Source: a bacterium (GTDB lineage Bacteria; Babelota; Babeliae; Babelales; Vermiphilaceae). Taken from it: a stretch of DNA of 35,149 nt. Location: contig JAKAUA010000006.1 of the NCBI GenBank assembly GCA_021827875.1, positions 1 through 35,149 of the forward strand, in the 5' to 3' direction. A model generated the notes under the pieces. The model searched no databases. It had not been told where the DNA came from and was given only the letters and a program-made list of their open reading frames with translations. Positions 7,225-16,259 of this stretch are shown one piece after another. Position 1 is the stretch's first letter. Each line of letters begins with the position of its first letter. The position numbers and the translations under genes were made by a program.

Positions 7225-9255
7225 TTAACCTTGGACATATTTTTCTATCATTTCAGAAATTATCTGTTGATCCGTAATAGGACGCAAAAGACGATGATAC
7301 ACATAGACATCATTACCTTTTTTTCCAAACGTATATTCTGCACGACATACTATTATTTGGCCATCTTTCTTTTGACGAATCACTAATCCTGTCAGCGCCT
7401 CGTCCGTTTCTCCCCGTATATTCAAAATGGGCACATAATGTCCAAATTGCTGCATGAGATAGTCAAGTTTTTGTGCAAAAGTATGATTATAGGCCATTTT
7501 TATTGGTACTGCATCACCCTGCCTTAGTGCAATTCTCTCATGATATCTAAAAGGAGGTATTATCCTGCGCTTTTTATGAAGATCATCCGTCACGATAAAT
7601 AATAATTTTTCTTCCATCTTGAGATCATTGGCAACAACTATCTTTTTATCATAATCAATCTTTTCAACAGTGCTGCCATCATCAGTTGGAAACCAATCAT
7701 CATTCCAAACTTCGATTGTTCCCAACATTCCTTTGATATCAAGCTCACCAGTCTCAAGCTCTGTTATTGGTGCTGAACTCTCATGATCAGCATGCGAAGA
7801 TGTCGCCTGCGCTAGACAAGCGACAGATTTCATTGTACTAGGTTGTTTCTTTTTTATCTTGCCAGCAGCAGTAGCAGTTGCTTTAGCTTTGTTTTTCTTA
7901 GCGCTTGATCTGCTTTCGCCTTCTAGTAATTCTTGCATAGCTCGTTCACGGGTTTGTTGAGCGGCAGCATTTATCTTTGCTAAAGCAGCTTGTATTTCAG
8001 CTTCTTCACGTTCTTTTAATTGTTCTATTTCTGCTTTTATTTGAGGAAAGAAGATACCGAATTGTACCGTATCATTAACAGTGATATGGTCTATGTTTGC
8101 ACGAATTACTTTCATTGCTTCTTCTTTGTTGACAGGAATTCCTCCCAGTCCAAGCGATTGCATATAACCATATGCTAATCTTGATGCAGCATTATGTGCG
8201 CGATACTTGACAATATCATTAAAATAATCCTGCGCTTTTGTTGCATCTTGTTCTACACCATAACCAAAAGAATAAGCGATTCCCAGTTGCAGCTTAGCCA
8301 AAAATATAACTTCAAAATCACCCACTAATGATTTTTCAAGGCGGGCAATCCCTTCACTATTTTTACCGCTCATAATAAGGTGGCATCCGTAAAAAACACC
8401 TATCTCATTATCTTTTTCAGCCCCTTCTTGCACAATATTCAATGCCTCTTCTTTATCGCCCGGCAATTTATCAGTCAAAATTAAACGCGCCTTATTTAAT
8501 CTTCCCATCAAAGGAAGAGTCTTACTCAATGCATCCTTCGTTTTTTGTGATAAAGGAGACATAGACATGCCTTCACTTTCGTGTGAGTCAGCTTGCTCAA
8601 AGAGGCGGCATGCCTGCTTAATATCAGCTTTTTTTCCCGGAATAAGACCATTCTCCCACAGATGTGCCAGGCTCAATCGTGCATACGGCTTGCTCGCATC
8701 AGTATAATAGTGTTTATATTCCTTTAATCTTAAAGCATTCTCAAGTAGTGAATAAGCTGTTGGATAATCTTGTCTATCCATTGCATATAATGCCAAACCT
8801 AAAGCACCCGCACTGAAGCCTTTCTTTTTTAAATCAGTAAAAAGCTTGTTTGCTTGCGTATGCGCAGTATTATCTTCTTTGCTAAAATGATCTCTATAAA
8901 GAAGCGCTAAAAGATCTTGCGCGGCTGCAGTAAGATCTTCATCGATGCCTGCAATTGCCACTTCCAAATGTTCTTTAGCCTTTTTAGGATCATATGATGC
9001 TTTATGCACTAACTTTGTACCGGTAAAAAAATTTTCCACCTGCGGAATCAATAAAGTAGCGCCTGGTTGATTACTCTTCTTAATCTGTGCTATACATGCT
9101 TCATATAAAGGTTTAGTATCGCCTTGATTTGCCATTTCCAGTAATTCTCGCATATGGTCATCCATTGCCGCGCAAGAATTCCAGATTAATAAAATAAATA
9201 TAAGATAGAGTGCTTTAATATGATTTGTTTTAAATAAGATATGAACAATAAGCAT
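7225..9255 (-). CDS. Large secreted Sel1/TPR-like repeat protein of unknown function
   Basis: A 676-residue protein. Residues 1-30 look like a signal peptide (LYLIFILLIW core, possible cleavage after CAA); the Cys does not sit in a good lipobox. Helical-repeat sequence of Sel1/TPR character spans about 35-390, clearest at LQLGIAYSFGYGVEQD (323-338) and the following AYGYMQSLGLGG unit. An Ala/Glu-rich coiled coil follows (405-445), then a Lys-rich linker (450-475) and a C-terminal region from about 500 to 676 that I do not recognise, rich in aromatic and charged residues. Sel1 proteins act as scaffolds and are often expanded in intracellular bacteria, some contacting host proteins; a host role here is speculation. 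It stands alone between skp and the ABC exporter. Confidence 0.72.
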   Translation of the reverse strand: MLIVHILFKTNHIKALYLIFILLIWNSCAAMDDHMRELLEMANQGDTKPLYEACIAQIKKSNQPGATLLIPQVENFFTGTKLVHKASYDPKKAKEHLEVAIAGIDEDLTAAAQDLLALLYRDHFSKEDNTAHTQANKLFTDLKKKGFSAGALGLALYAMDRQDYPTAYSLLENALRLKEYKHYYTDASKPYARLSLAHLWENGLIPGKKADIKQACRLFEQADSHESEGMSMSPLSQKTKDALSKTLPLMGRLNKARLILTDKLPGDKEEALNIVQEGAEKDNEIGVFYGCHLIMSGKNSEGIARLEKSLVGDFEVIFLAKLQLGIAYSFGYGVEQDATKAQDYFNDIVKYRAHNAASRLAYGYMQSLGLGGIPVNKEEAMKVIRANIDHITVNDTVQFGIFFPQIKAEIEQLKEREEAEIQAALAKINAAAQQTRERAMQELLEGESRSSAKKNKAKATATAAGKIKKKQPSTMKSVACLAQATSSHADHESSAPITELETGELDIKGMLGTIEVWNDDWFPTDDGSTVEKIDYDKKIVVANDLKMEEKLLFIVTDDLHKKRRIIPPFRYHERIALRQGDAVPIKMAYNHTFAQKLDYLMQQFGHYVPILNIRGETDEALTGLVIRQKKDGQIIVCRAEYTFGKKGNDVYVYHRLLRPITDQQIISEMIEKYVQG

Positions 9256-9311
9256 GATACTTTTTCACCATTTAAGTTAACCGACATTACAAAACTTAAG
9301 CAACTTAGTTA

Positions 9312-11102
9312 CTACTCATTTTCATTTGTTTGTTGATCCCACAGGCGGCGATAAATGCCTTGCTTTGCCAACAATTCTGTGTGAGTTCCTTGTTCTGCGA
9401 CATGTCCTTCTTGCAGCACTACAATATGATCTGCATTAACTACGGTTGAAAGACGATGTGCTATGATGATGGTTGTCGAATCTTTAGATATCTCATCAAT
9501 ATTTTTTTGAATTTCTCGTTCTGTTCTCGTATCGAGTGCTGATGTTGCCTCATCAAAAATATACATATGCGGTGATTTTACTAACACGCGTGCAATGGCC
9601 ACACGCTGTTTTTCTCCGCCTGATAATTTTAACCCTCGTTCACCTACCTTAGTTTCTATACCATCAGGCAATTCACAAAGTAAAGCATCTAAATGCGCCA
9701 GTTGAATTGCTTGCTCAATTTGATTCGCTGATGCATTAATATTACCATAGGCAATATTATAATAGAGGGTATTGTTAAAAAGCATGGTATCTTGGGGCAC
9801 TACGCCAATGAGAGCACGTAATGATTCTTGTGTAATGTCACGCACATCAACACCATTCACCAAAATACGGCCGCTAGTAACATCATACAATCTCATAAGC
9901 AAACGAGTAATGGTCGACTTGCCCGACCCGGTAGATCCAACAATAGCTACTGTTTTGCCGGCAGGTATTCGAAATGAGACCCCTTTTAATATGGGGCGCT
10001 GCGAGTCGTATCCAAAAAACACATTATCAAAGGTAATCTCAACCATTTCGGCACTTAAAACTTTAGCGTTCGTACGGTCAACAATTTCGGGTTTAATTTC
10101 TAGCAACTTGATTGCTTCTTCCATGTCACCCAAACCACGTCTAATATGGCGCAAAATGATACCAAAAAAGCTGAGCGGATAGATAAATTGCAACAAATAA
10201 CTATTAATTAAAACAAAATCCCCCGTTTTCATAGTGCCATTTAAAACAGCTGTACCTGAAATCCAGGTAAAAATGAGCAGTCCTAACCCCATAATAATAC
10301 CTTGGCCCATATGAACCAATTCTGAATGTATATTGCGCTTAGTTAATGCATTTTCAAGCTCTACGAGCGTTTGGTTAGTTTCATCATGCTCAAGCTGTTG
10401 ATTGTTAAAATATTTTACTGTTTCAAAGTTCAAGAGGCTATCGACCATTCGTGCGGCAACCTGTTCTTCTTTTTGCAAGCTTAAGGTCAATGCTTTGGAC
10501 GACCAATCAATACCGACAATGCTAAATATCACGTATAAGCTTAAAATCAAAAATAACAAAAGCCCATACACAAAAGAATAAAAATACCAAAGCACGCCGA
10601 CTGCTATAATAATTTCTATAATAGTGGGTAATAAAAAGATAAAAACTTCTAAGAAAATATCAGGAAATGCTCGCTGTAAACGAGAAATAATAGTTGCGAT
10701 TGCGCCTGTTTTTCGCTCAAGGTGAAAACGCAAAGACAGAGATTGTAGATGATCAAAAACCGCTATGCTCAACTTGCGCACCCCGCGCCCAATAACGCGT
10801 GCTAAGACAATCTCACGCATTTGCAAGGTGATTTTACTGCAAACCCAGGTGGCACCATATACAATAAAAAGTAACTGCACCATGCCGGCAGGAGTGCCAA
10901 TACACGCCGATAACTCATTGATAATCTGCTTGAATATAAGGGGAATACTCATATTAAGGCACATGGTAACTATTACAAATAATGATGCCCAAACGAGGCG
11001 TAAACGTATGCCAAGCTCGCTACCGTTCCATAAATAATGGAAAATGAGCCGAATAATTTTGCCGTACTCTCTTTTCCCCCAAAAATGCAGGTCTATTGCC
11101 AT
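9312..11102 (-). CDS. Atm1/HMT1-type ABC exporter, fused permease and ATPase
   Basis: A 596-residue half-transporter that would work as a homodimer in the inner membrane. The membrane domain (about 30-330) contains LLNFETVKYFNNQ (223-235), the hallmark of the ABCB7/Atm1 branch, followed by a GQGIIMGLGL segment. The ATPase has Walker A GSTGSGKS (389-396), Q-loop VPQDTMLF, signature LSGGE (493-497), Walker B MYIFDE (513-518) and the switch His (549). Atm1 proteins export glutathione-linked sulfur or metal compounds tied to Fe-S biogenesis, and bacterial homologues confer metal tolerance. The substrate here is inferred from family. A good AAAGGGA ribosome-binding site precedes the ATG. The SUF genes lie 3 kb away on the same strand but are not in one operon with it. 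Confidence 0.88.
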   Translation of the reverse strand: MAIDLHFWGKREYGKIIRLIFHYLWNGSELGIRLRLVWASLFVIVTMCLNMSIPLIFKQIINELSACIGTPAGMVQLLFIVYGATWVCSKITLQMREIVLARVIGRGVRKLSIAVFDHLQSLSLRFHLERKTGAIATIISRLQRAFPDIFLEVFIFLLPTIIEIIIAVGVLWYFYSFVYGLLLFLILSLYVIFSIVGIDWSSKALTLSLQKEEQVAARMVDSLLNFETVKYFNNQQLEHDETNQTLVELENALTKRNIHSELVHMGQGIIMGLGLLIFTWISGTAVLNGTMKTGDFVLINSYLLQFIYPLSFFGIILRHIRRGLGDMEEAIKLLEIKPEIVDRTNAKVLSAEMVEITFDNVFFGYDSQRPILKGVSFRIPAGKTVAIVGSTGSGKSTITRLLMRLYDVTSGRILVNGVDVRDITQESLRALIGVVPQDTMLFNNTLYYNIAYGNINASANQIEQAIQLAHLDALLCELPDGIETKVGERGLKLSGGEKQRVAIARVLVKSPHMYIFDEATSALDTRTEREIQKNIDEISKDSTTIIIAHRLSTVVNADHIVVLQEGHVAEQGTHTELLAKQGIYRRLWDQQTNENE

Positions 11103-11260
11103 GCTAAATCCCTTTTATTACAAAAAACGATGCGTCATCCCTAACAATTATTTATATTACAACATACTCTTCATATTTGACACTACTTTATAAAAAAGAG
11201 ATTAAAAATTTTTAGTGGGAAAAAAGAAAAGAATTGGCTTGTAAAAGATAAAAATGATAC

Positions 11261-11962
11261 CTATTTTTTCTCAAAAATAGTGATGCCAAAGAAGCGCAGT
11301 ATAAGTGGAATACATGCAATTAATGCGAGCGCTACGAATGCTAGGATAATTTTTAATGAAAATATATCATGAGCAGAATTGAGATTCTGTAATTGGCTTC
11401 CCGCAAATGCAAATACTACTATACCGGGAACAAGACCTAAAAAAGTTGTCCATGCAAACGTCCAGGTTGAAATAGTGGTTAATCCCGCCACAATATTTAA
11501 TAAAAAAAGCGGAACTATGGTAACAAAGTGAATGAAAACTAAAAATTGTGCGCCATAATGTGCCACTGCCCGATTAAAGGCGCTCAGATAATGGCCATAC
11601 TTTTGTTGAAAAAAAGCTCCAATAAAATAGCGCACACTCCAAAATGCCAAAACAGATCCTGCTGTCGAAGCAAGCGTACTGAACAGGGCGCCAGACAACG
11701 TGCCAAAAAGAAATCCACCCGCTACCGCGAATAAAAAAGCTGCCGGCATAGAAGTAGCAACCGCTACAGCATAAATAGCCATAAAGATGCATAGAGAAAT
11801 CAAGTAATGGCGTTCAACATACAACTGTAAATAAGCGCTATGCTGTTTTAATTCCTCAAATGACAAAAAAGTAAACAATCCTGATGCATGTAACACAATA
11901 ATACCCGCGATAACGAGCACACCAATTAAGAGGCGCTTTGTTAGTTTATTCATCATACTCAC
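11261..11962 (-). CDS. TVP38/TMEM64-family (DedA-like) membrane protein, copy 1
   Basis: A 233-residue polytopic inner-membrane protein with about five or six hydrophobic segments. The family core is visible: a Pro-containing re-entrant stretch, then AGGFLFGTLSGALFSTLAS, followed by a late segment with GLVPGIVVFAFAGSQL. These are the features of the VTT/SNARE-associated Golgi domain. Eukaryotic relatives scramble phospholipids, and bacterial DedA/VTT proteins are linked to lipid carrier transport; which applies here is unknown. It follows the second copy by only 10 bases, so the two are co-transcribed. Confidence 0.83.
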   Translation of the reverse strand: MSMMNKLTKRLLIGVLVIAGIIVLHASGLFTFLSFEELKQHSAYLQLYVERHYLISLCIFMAIYAVAVATSMPAAFLFAVAGGFLFGTLSGALFSTLASTAGSVLAFWSVRYFIGAFFQQKYGHYLSAFNRAVAHYGAQFLVFIHFVTIVPLFLLNIVAGLTTISTWTFAWTTFLGLVPGIVVFAFAGSQLQNLNSAHDIFSLKIILAFVALALIACIPLILRFFGITIFEKK

Positions 11963-11972
11963 CGTTTGCTTC

Positions 11973-12659
11973 TTAGATATGATAATATTTTTTTATGCGT
12001 TTTATTGCCACAGGAATAAGAGATAACAATGCTAAAATAAGCAACATGCCAATTGTTTGCCATGACAATAAATCATGCATTGACTTTATAGAACCCAATC
12101 TACTTCCCGCCGCAACATACACAATCAGAAAGGGCAATGTTCCTAATGCAGTTGTCCATATCATAGTTTTTAGCGGAAGATCTGCCAAAATTGCCACCGA
12201 ATTGATCACAAAAAAAGGAACGATTCCTAAAAATTGTAGCATGAGTAGATAGCTTGCACCGCCTTTTTTGAGCTCATGCTCAAATTTAGCAAATTTGGTT
12301 TTATACTTTTCTTTAATGAGGTTATAAAAAAATGATCTATAAATAAGAAAGGAGGTAATTGCACCAAGAACTGCGCCTACTTCACTATAAATAACGCCAT
12401 ACACCGTTCCAAATAAATAGCCGGCTACCAGAGCAAATAGCGGTACCAATGGCAACCCGAACAGTAAAACGACAATGAGTGCTAAAACATAAGCAGCAAC
12501 GCCGCCAACATAGTGACGTGATACAAAATCTTTGAACATGCCGCTATGCATTTGAAACATTTCTAGTGATACATATTTGGCTATGAAAAAGCGATATGTG
12601 CAATATATTGCCGCTATGACAACCACACACCAGAGTAGTTTTTTTATACCGGAATTCAT
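11973..12659 (-). CDS. TVP38/TMEM64-family (DedA-like) membrane protein, copy 2
   Basis: A 228-residue paralogue of the next gene with the same layout: an N-terminal membrane helix, LPLVPLFALVAGYLFGTVYG as the family core, a short basic/acidic cytosolic loop (KEKYKTKFAKFEHELKKGG), then LGTLPFLIVYVAAGSRLGS near the end. The two proteins have clearly diverged, so the duplication is not recent. They may form a heteromer or serve different lipids; the sequence does not tell. This is the first gene of the two-gene unit. Confidence 0.83.
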   Translation of the reverse strand: MNSGIKKLLWCVVVIAAIYCTYRFFIAKYVSLEMFQMHSGMFKDFVSRHYVGGVAAYVLALIVVLLFGLPLVPLFALVAGYLFGTVYGVIYSEVGAVLGAITSFLIYRSFFYNLIKEKYKTKFAKFEHELKKGGASYLLMLQFLGIVPFFVINSVAILADLPLKTMIWTTALGTLPFLIVYVAAGSRLGSIKSMHDLLSWQTIGMLLILALLSLIPVAIKRIKKYYHI

Positions 12660-12737
12660 TGTCCCTTAGCCCCGATCATTTTTCCGACGTTTATAATAAA
12701 TAAGTATATAAAAAAGTGATTTATTATTACTAGTGTT

Positions 12738-13523
12738 CTAGTTATTACTGCTGTAACCAATCTGCTTTGGTTGATTTGACGACTGAGGTGTAACCATTAA
12801 ACCGGATAATGCTAAGCTTCTTGGTATTTGATTAATACCATTCATAACAGCATTGTGTTGATTAGCTAGTTGCCGTTCAATCCTGTTTTGAAATGCAATT
12901 AATCGATCGTTAACCGGATTAATTTTTTGTTGAATGTCTTCTCTAGTTGGCAGTTGAGCAATTCTTTCTTCCAATGCACCCAAGCTAGCTTGAAATGTAG
13001 ACATTTGAGTTCTTAATGCATCTAATTGCTCTTCAAACTGCCGTACCAGTACATTAGTATCGCTCGATGAAGAAGCAACTTCGGCAAGTAATTTCTCTGC
13101 TTTTCCAATCGCTGTTCCCATCGCGAGTAATTTTTGATTCATCTCTTCACGAGCTTCTTGCGCATTTGTAAGACCAAGCTCTACATCTGTCTGCAATGTA
13201 GAAAATTGTTGTTGTAAATCAGAAAAATGACTTAAAATTTCGCTGCTTTTATTTGCAAAACTAAGCTGTAAATCTCCAACTTTTTTATCCACACCATCAA
13301 CTTTTCCGTTCAACGCGCTAACTTTTTGATCTACTACATCAACTTTTGCTTCAACACGCCTTACACTGGCAAAATGATCTCTTGCTCTATATGCGAGTAG
13401 GCCTCCTGCCATTACTATCAATGGTAATACTTTTGCCACAGGCCATAATTCCATCGCTTGTGATGATGTCATAAACATATTCATCGCAAGACATATAAGT
13501 ACTATTTTATTTTTTAGATTCAT
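12738..13523 (-). CDS. Secreted or membrane-anchored coiled-coil protein, unknown function
   Basis: A 261-residue protein not assigned to a family. Residues 1-23 form a signal peptide ending SSQAM. A second hydrophobic stretch (about 28-44, VAKVLPLIVMAGGLLAY) may be a membrane anchor. From about 50 to 230 the sequence is almost entirely predicted coiled coil, with heptad-like units such as VDVVDQKVSALNGKVDG that resemble the spaced helices of chemoreceptor or trimeric-adhesin stalks. The tail is Ser/Gln/Asn-rich. No enzymatic motif is visible. It is transcribed away from the next gene (13662, plus strand), so a promoter should lie in 13524-13661; I could not pick one with confidence. Confidence 0.6.
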   Translation of the reverse strand: MNLKNKIVLICLAMNMFMTSSQAMELWPVAKVLPLIVMAGGLLAYRARDHFASVRRVEAKVDVVDQKVSALNGKVDGVDKKVGDLQLSFANKSSEILSHFSDLQQQFSTLQTDVELGLTNAQEAREEMNQKLLAMGTAIGKAEKLLAEVASSSSDTNVLVRQFEEQLDALRTQMSTFQASLGALEERIAQLPTREDIQQKINPVNDRLIAFQNRIERQLANQHNAVMNGINQIPRSLALSGLMVTPQSSNQPKQIGYSSNN

Positions 13524-13661
13524 AGCATTCCATAAGTAAAAATTAGGAAAAACATTTTAAACAAGCAGTTTATTACTACTGTGCGCTTGAATATTGCAAA
13601 GTATAAGTCATTTTAATTAAAATGCCAAAAGAAAAGGTTTTTTGAAAAATAAGGGTTTTAC

Positions 13662-14330
13662 ATGTGTTTTTCTGCTAACGTAAGTTTTCTAGCTGCCGGT
13701 GTACTCAGCGTCATTGGTTTACTCAGCCTTTATATTTCACGTACACGAGCAGAAAAGACAATTGCCTGCACACCGCTCTTTTTTGCCATACAACAAGCAA
13801 CTGAAGGGCTCGTCTGGCTAACCTTACCTGTGGGTACCGGCCTTATTGCGTATTTGGGTGTCTATGCATATCTTTTTTTTGTCTTTATTTTTTGGCCTCT
13901 CTGGATGCCAATCGCAGTCTCATTCTATGAGAATGAATGGAAGCGAAAAATTGCTATGTATTGCTGCACAGCGGCCGGCGGATGTTTAGCATTATATTTC
14001 TTATATATATTGCTTTTATATGGTGCCAATGCACAGATAGAAGGGCACCATATAAAATATGCTTTTAATGCTCATTTTACTTTTTTTGAAGAACTCATAG
14101 GAAATGCGTTTTACTGCGTCGCCGTTCTAGTGCCATTGTTTATTTGCAGCAAGCCTCGTGTCTGGTATTTCGGAGCTGCATTGGCCGCTTCGTATGTTAT
14201 TACATACATTTTTTATTATGCTGCATTTACTTCCGTATGGTGCTTTTTTGGCGCATTATTAAGCCTTTTAACGCTCTATATTATTTATTACAATCAACAC
14301 AGAGAAAAACACATCCATAAAAAACACTAA
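13662..14330 (+). CDS. DUF6629-like polytopic membrane protein
   Basis: A 222-residue protein with about seven hydrophobic segments. It begins MCFSANVSF and has FFAIQQATEGLVWL at about 42-55, matching the conserved start MCFSATASF and the QQ..EG.VW motif of the DUF6629 family as I recall it. The function of that family is not known. AAGGG lies about six bases before the ATG. This is the only plus-strand gene in the 4.9-35 kb part of the window. Its TAA and the TAG of sufS on the other strand share the bases CTAA at 14327-14330, so the two genes meet tail to tail with no room for a terminator. Confidence 0.68.
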   Translation: MCFSANVSFLAAGVLSVIGLLSLYISRTRAEKTIACTPLFFAIQQATEGLVWLTLPVGTGLIAYLGVYAYLFFVFIFWPLWMPIAVSFYENEWKRKIAMYCCTAAGGCLALYFLYILLLYGANAQIEGHHIKYAFNAHFTFFEELIGNAFYCVAVLVPLFICSKPRVWYFGAALAASYVITYIFYYAAFTSVWCFFGALLSLLTLYIIYYNQHREKHIHKKH

Positions 14331-15526
14331 GCCAGTAATTTATGCAATGTCGCAATAAGCGCATCCACTTCTTCTGTTGAGTTGTATGCATAAAAACTGA
14401 CACGTACCATGGCCTCAACTTGTAAAAAACATGCCAATGGCTGTGCGCAATGTTGCCCGGCGCGCACGCAAATCCCTTGTTGCCCTACATAGGCAGCAAT
14501 GTCATGCGCATGATGACCATCAACTACAAAGCTTACCAAATGTCCTTTTTCTTTGAGCTGTTCGATAGGTCCCATTATTTTTATCTGCTTTAAATCTTGT
14601 AAGCCATCGATCAAGCGCGCGCAGAGTGCTGCCTCATGCTGTCGCAACGCATCAAAATTAATGTTGTTTTTAATATAACGTACTGCGGCGCACAAACCCA
14701 CTGCCTGTGCAATCGGTGGCGTTCCCGCTTCAAATTTTTGTGGTGCTTTGAGCCACGTTGCACTGTATTCAGATGCTTGTGCTATCATACCACCACCAAA
14801 CTGATAGGGCTGTATAAGATCATGCAGATCTTTTTTGATATATAAGCCACCAATACCTGTTGGACCAAGCATTTTGTGCCCTGAAAAGGCAAGAAAATCG
14901 CAATCTAATTCTTTAACATCTACTGCTTGGTGCGCTACTGATTGTGCCGCATCAATTAAAAACAATGCACCTACTTGACGTGCATAGTCACGCAAAGCAT
15001 GCACATCGTTATGAATGCCTAACACATTACTTATGTGCGACACGGCAATAATTTTTGTTTTTTTATTGATTAAATGCGGAACTTGATCCATCTGTAAAGT
15101 GCCGTCCCGATACAGCGGAATCGCTTTTATTACCGCGCCCTTGCGTTTTGCAACCTGTTGCCAAGGAATAATATTTGAATGGTGATCCATGGTACTGATA
15201 ATAATTTCATCACCTTCATTTAGATAATCATTACCCCACGCCGTTGCAACAAAATTAATGCTTTCTGTTGTTCCTTTGGTAAAGATAAGCTCATTAGCTT
15301 GCGCACCTATAAATTGTGCAACTTCAGCGCGTGCATCTTCGTATAATTGCGTAGCTTGTTCTGCTAATGCGTAAATTCCACGATGCACATTTGCATTGGA
15401 ATGAGTATAAAATTTTGTTAATGCATCAACTACTACTTGAGGCTTTTGTGTTGTTGCGGCGTTATCAAGATACATAATGTTCTGTTGTAGCAACGGAAAA
15501 TCTTGTTTGATTTTTGCACTATCCAT
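14327..15526 (-). CDS. sufS: SufS-type cysteine desulfurase
   Basis: A PLP enzyme that takes sulfur from cysteine as a persulfide for Fe-S cluster assembly. The 399-residue length is typical. MYLDNAATTQKP opens the protein, the PLP lysine lies in FSGHKMLGPTG, and the persulfide-forming Cys is C360 in RAGQHCAQPL, the short-loop arrangement of type II (SufS) enzymes. The ribosome-binding site AAGGAG lies inside the end of sufD (8-base overlap), so translation is coupled. It is the last gene of sufC-B-D-S. No sufE or sufU sulfur acceptor is present in the window. Confidence 0.95.
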   Translation of the reverse strand: MDSAKIKQDFPLLQQNIMYLDNAATTQKPQVVVDALTKFYTHSNANVHRGIYALAEQATQLYEDARAEVAQFIGAQANELIFTKGTTESINFVATAWGNDYLNEGDEIIISTMDHHSNIIPWQQVAKRKGAVIKAIPLYRDGTLQMDQVPHLINKKTKIIAVSHISNVLGIHNDVHALRDYARQVGALFLIDAAQSVAHQAVDVKELDCDFLAFSGHKMLGPTGIGGLYIKKDLHDLIQPYQFGGGMIAQASEYSATWLKAPQKFEAGTPPIAQAVGLCAAVRYIKNNINFDALRQHEAALCARLIDGLQDLKQIKIMGPIEQLKEKGHLVSFVVDGHHAHDIAAYVGQQGICVRAGQHCAQPLACFLQVEAMVRVSFYAYNSTEEVDALIATLHKLLA

Positions 15527-16259
15527 TATGCTCCTTCTCTATCTTTTTCATTATTTTTTCTATTATTTCTTCGTACTCTGACGTAGATAATTCTTGTAAC
15601 ACATCAGCTATAAATCCTTGCAGTAATAAATGTCGCGCCTGTCTTTGCGCCATTCCTCTACTCATTAAATAAAGTAATTGATTGCTATCTATCGGCCCCG
15701 TTGCACTACCGTGAGAACATTTTACTTCATTAGTCTGGACTTCTAAGCTTGGTCTGGCATAGGCACGGGCATATTCAGACAATAACATATTTTTATTTTG
15801 TTGTGCTGCAGTAGTATTGTGTGCTTGTTTGTCAACACTAATAAGTCCTTCGTACTTCAATTGTGCATAATCTGCAAGCAAAGCTTTAACTATTACCTGG
15901 CTTTGTGTATGCGATGCGCTATGTTTTTGTACTGTTTTTATGGTTATTGATTCGTGAGCATCCAATGCGATAATGCTTTTAACTTCTGCGTCTGCTCCAT
16001 CACCATGCAAGAGCAATTCAATGGTAATGGTTTCTATCGTCTGTTCTGTTACACAAAGATATATTTGCGCACGTGCATTGCGTAATAAAGTAATATGCAC
16101 GGTGTTATTTTGAATTTTAGCAGTTGCATTTTGCAAAATAATAGTTGAGCTCACATTTTCTTCAATGGTAAGGACCGTGTCATCATGTGACAATACAATA
16201 TACATTGTATTGGAGGTGGACTCTGCTGTAATTTTTGTTGATGCACTCGCGTAGTTCAT
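15519..16259 (-). CDS. sufD: SufD-like Fe-S scaffold subunit, short form
   Basis: SufD pairs with SufB in the SufBC2D scaffold. The C-terminal half is recognisable: the stretch KCSHGSATGPIDSNQLLYLMSRGMAQRQAR has the (C/E)-x-H-x(4)-GPID..QLFYL.SRG layout shared by SufB and SufD. The N-terminal half is Thr/Ile-rich beta sequence, consistent with the beta-helix core, but weakly conserved. At 246 residues it is far shorter than E. coli SufD (about 420), apparently lacking the N-terminal helical domain. Its ATG overlaps the sufB stop (ATGA), with GGAAGG upstream. Position in the operon supports the call. Confidence 0.85.
   Translation of the reverse strand: MNYASASTKITAESTSNTMYIVLSHDDTVLTIEENVSSTIILQNATAKIQNNTVHITLLRNARAQIYLCVTEQTIETITIELLLHGDGADAEVKSIIALDAHESITIKTVQKHSASHTQSQVIVKALLADYAQLKYEGLISVDKQAHNTTAAQQNKNMLLSEYARAYARPSLEVQTNEVKCSHGSATGPIDSNQLLYLMSRGMAQRQARHLLLQGFIADVLQELSTSEYEEIIEKIMKKIEKEHNG

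Noticed and set aside
9772..10182. A 136-codon plus-strand frame opposite the ABC exporter
   Set aside because: It is antisense to the conserved ATPase motifs and carries no recognisable features.
11177..11215. A perfect TTGACA on the plus strand before 11.2 kb
   Set aside because: No -10 element lies at a usable distance and no plus-strand gene follows for over 2 kb.
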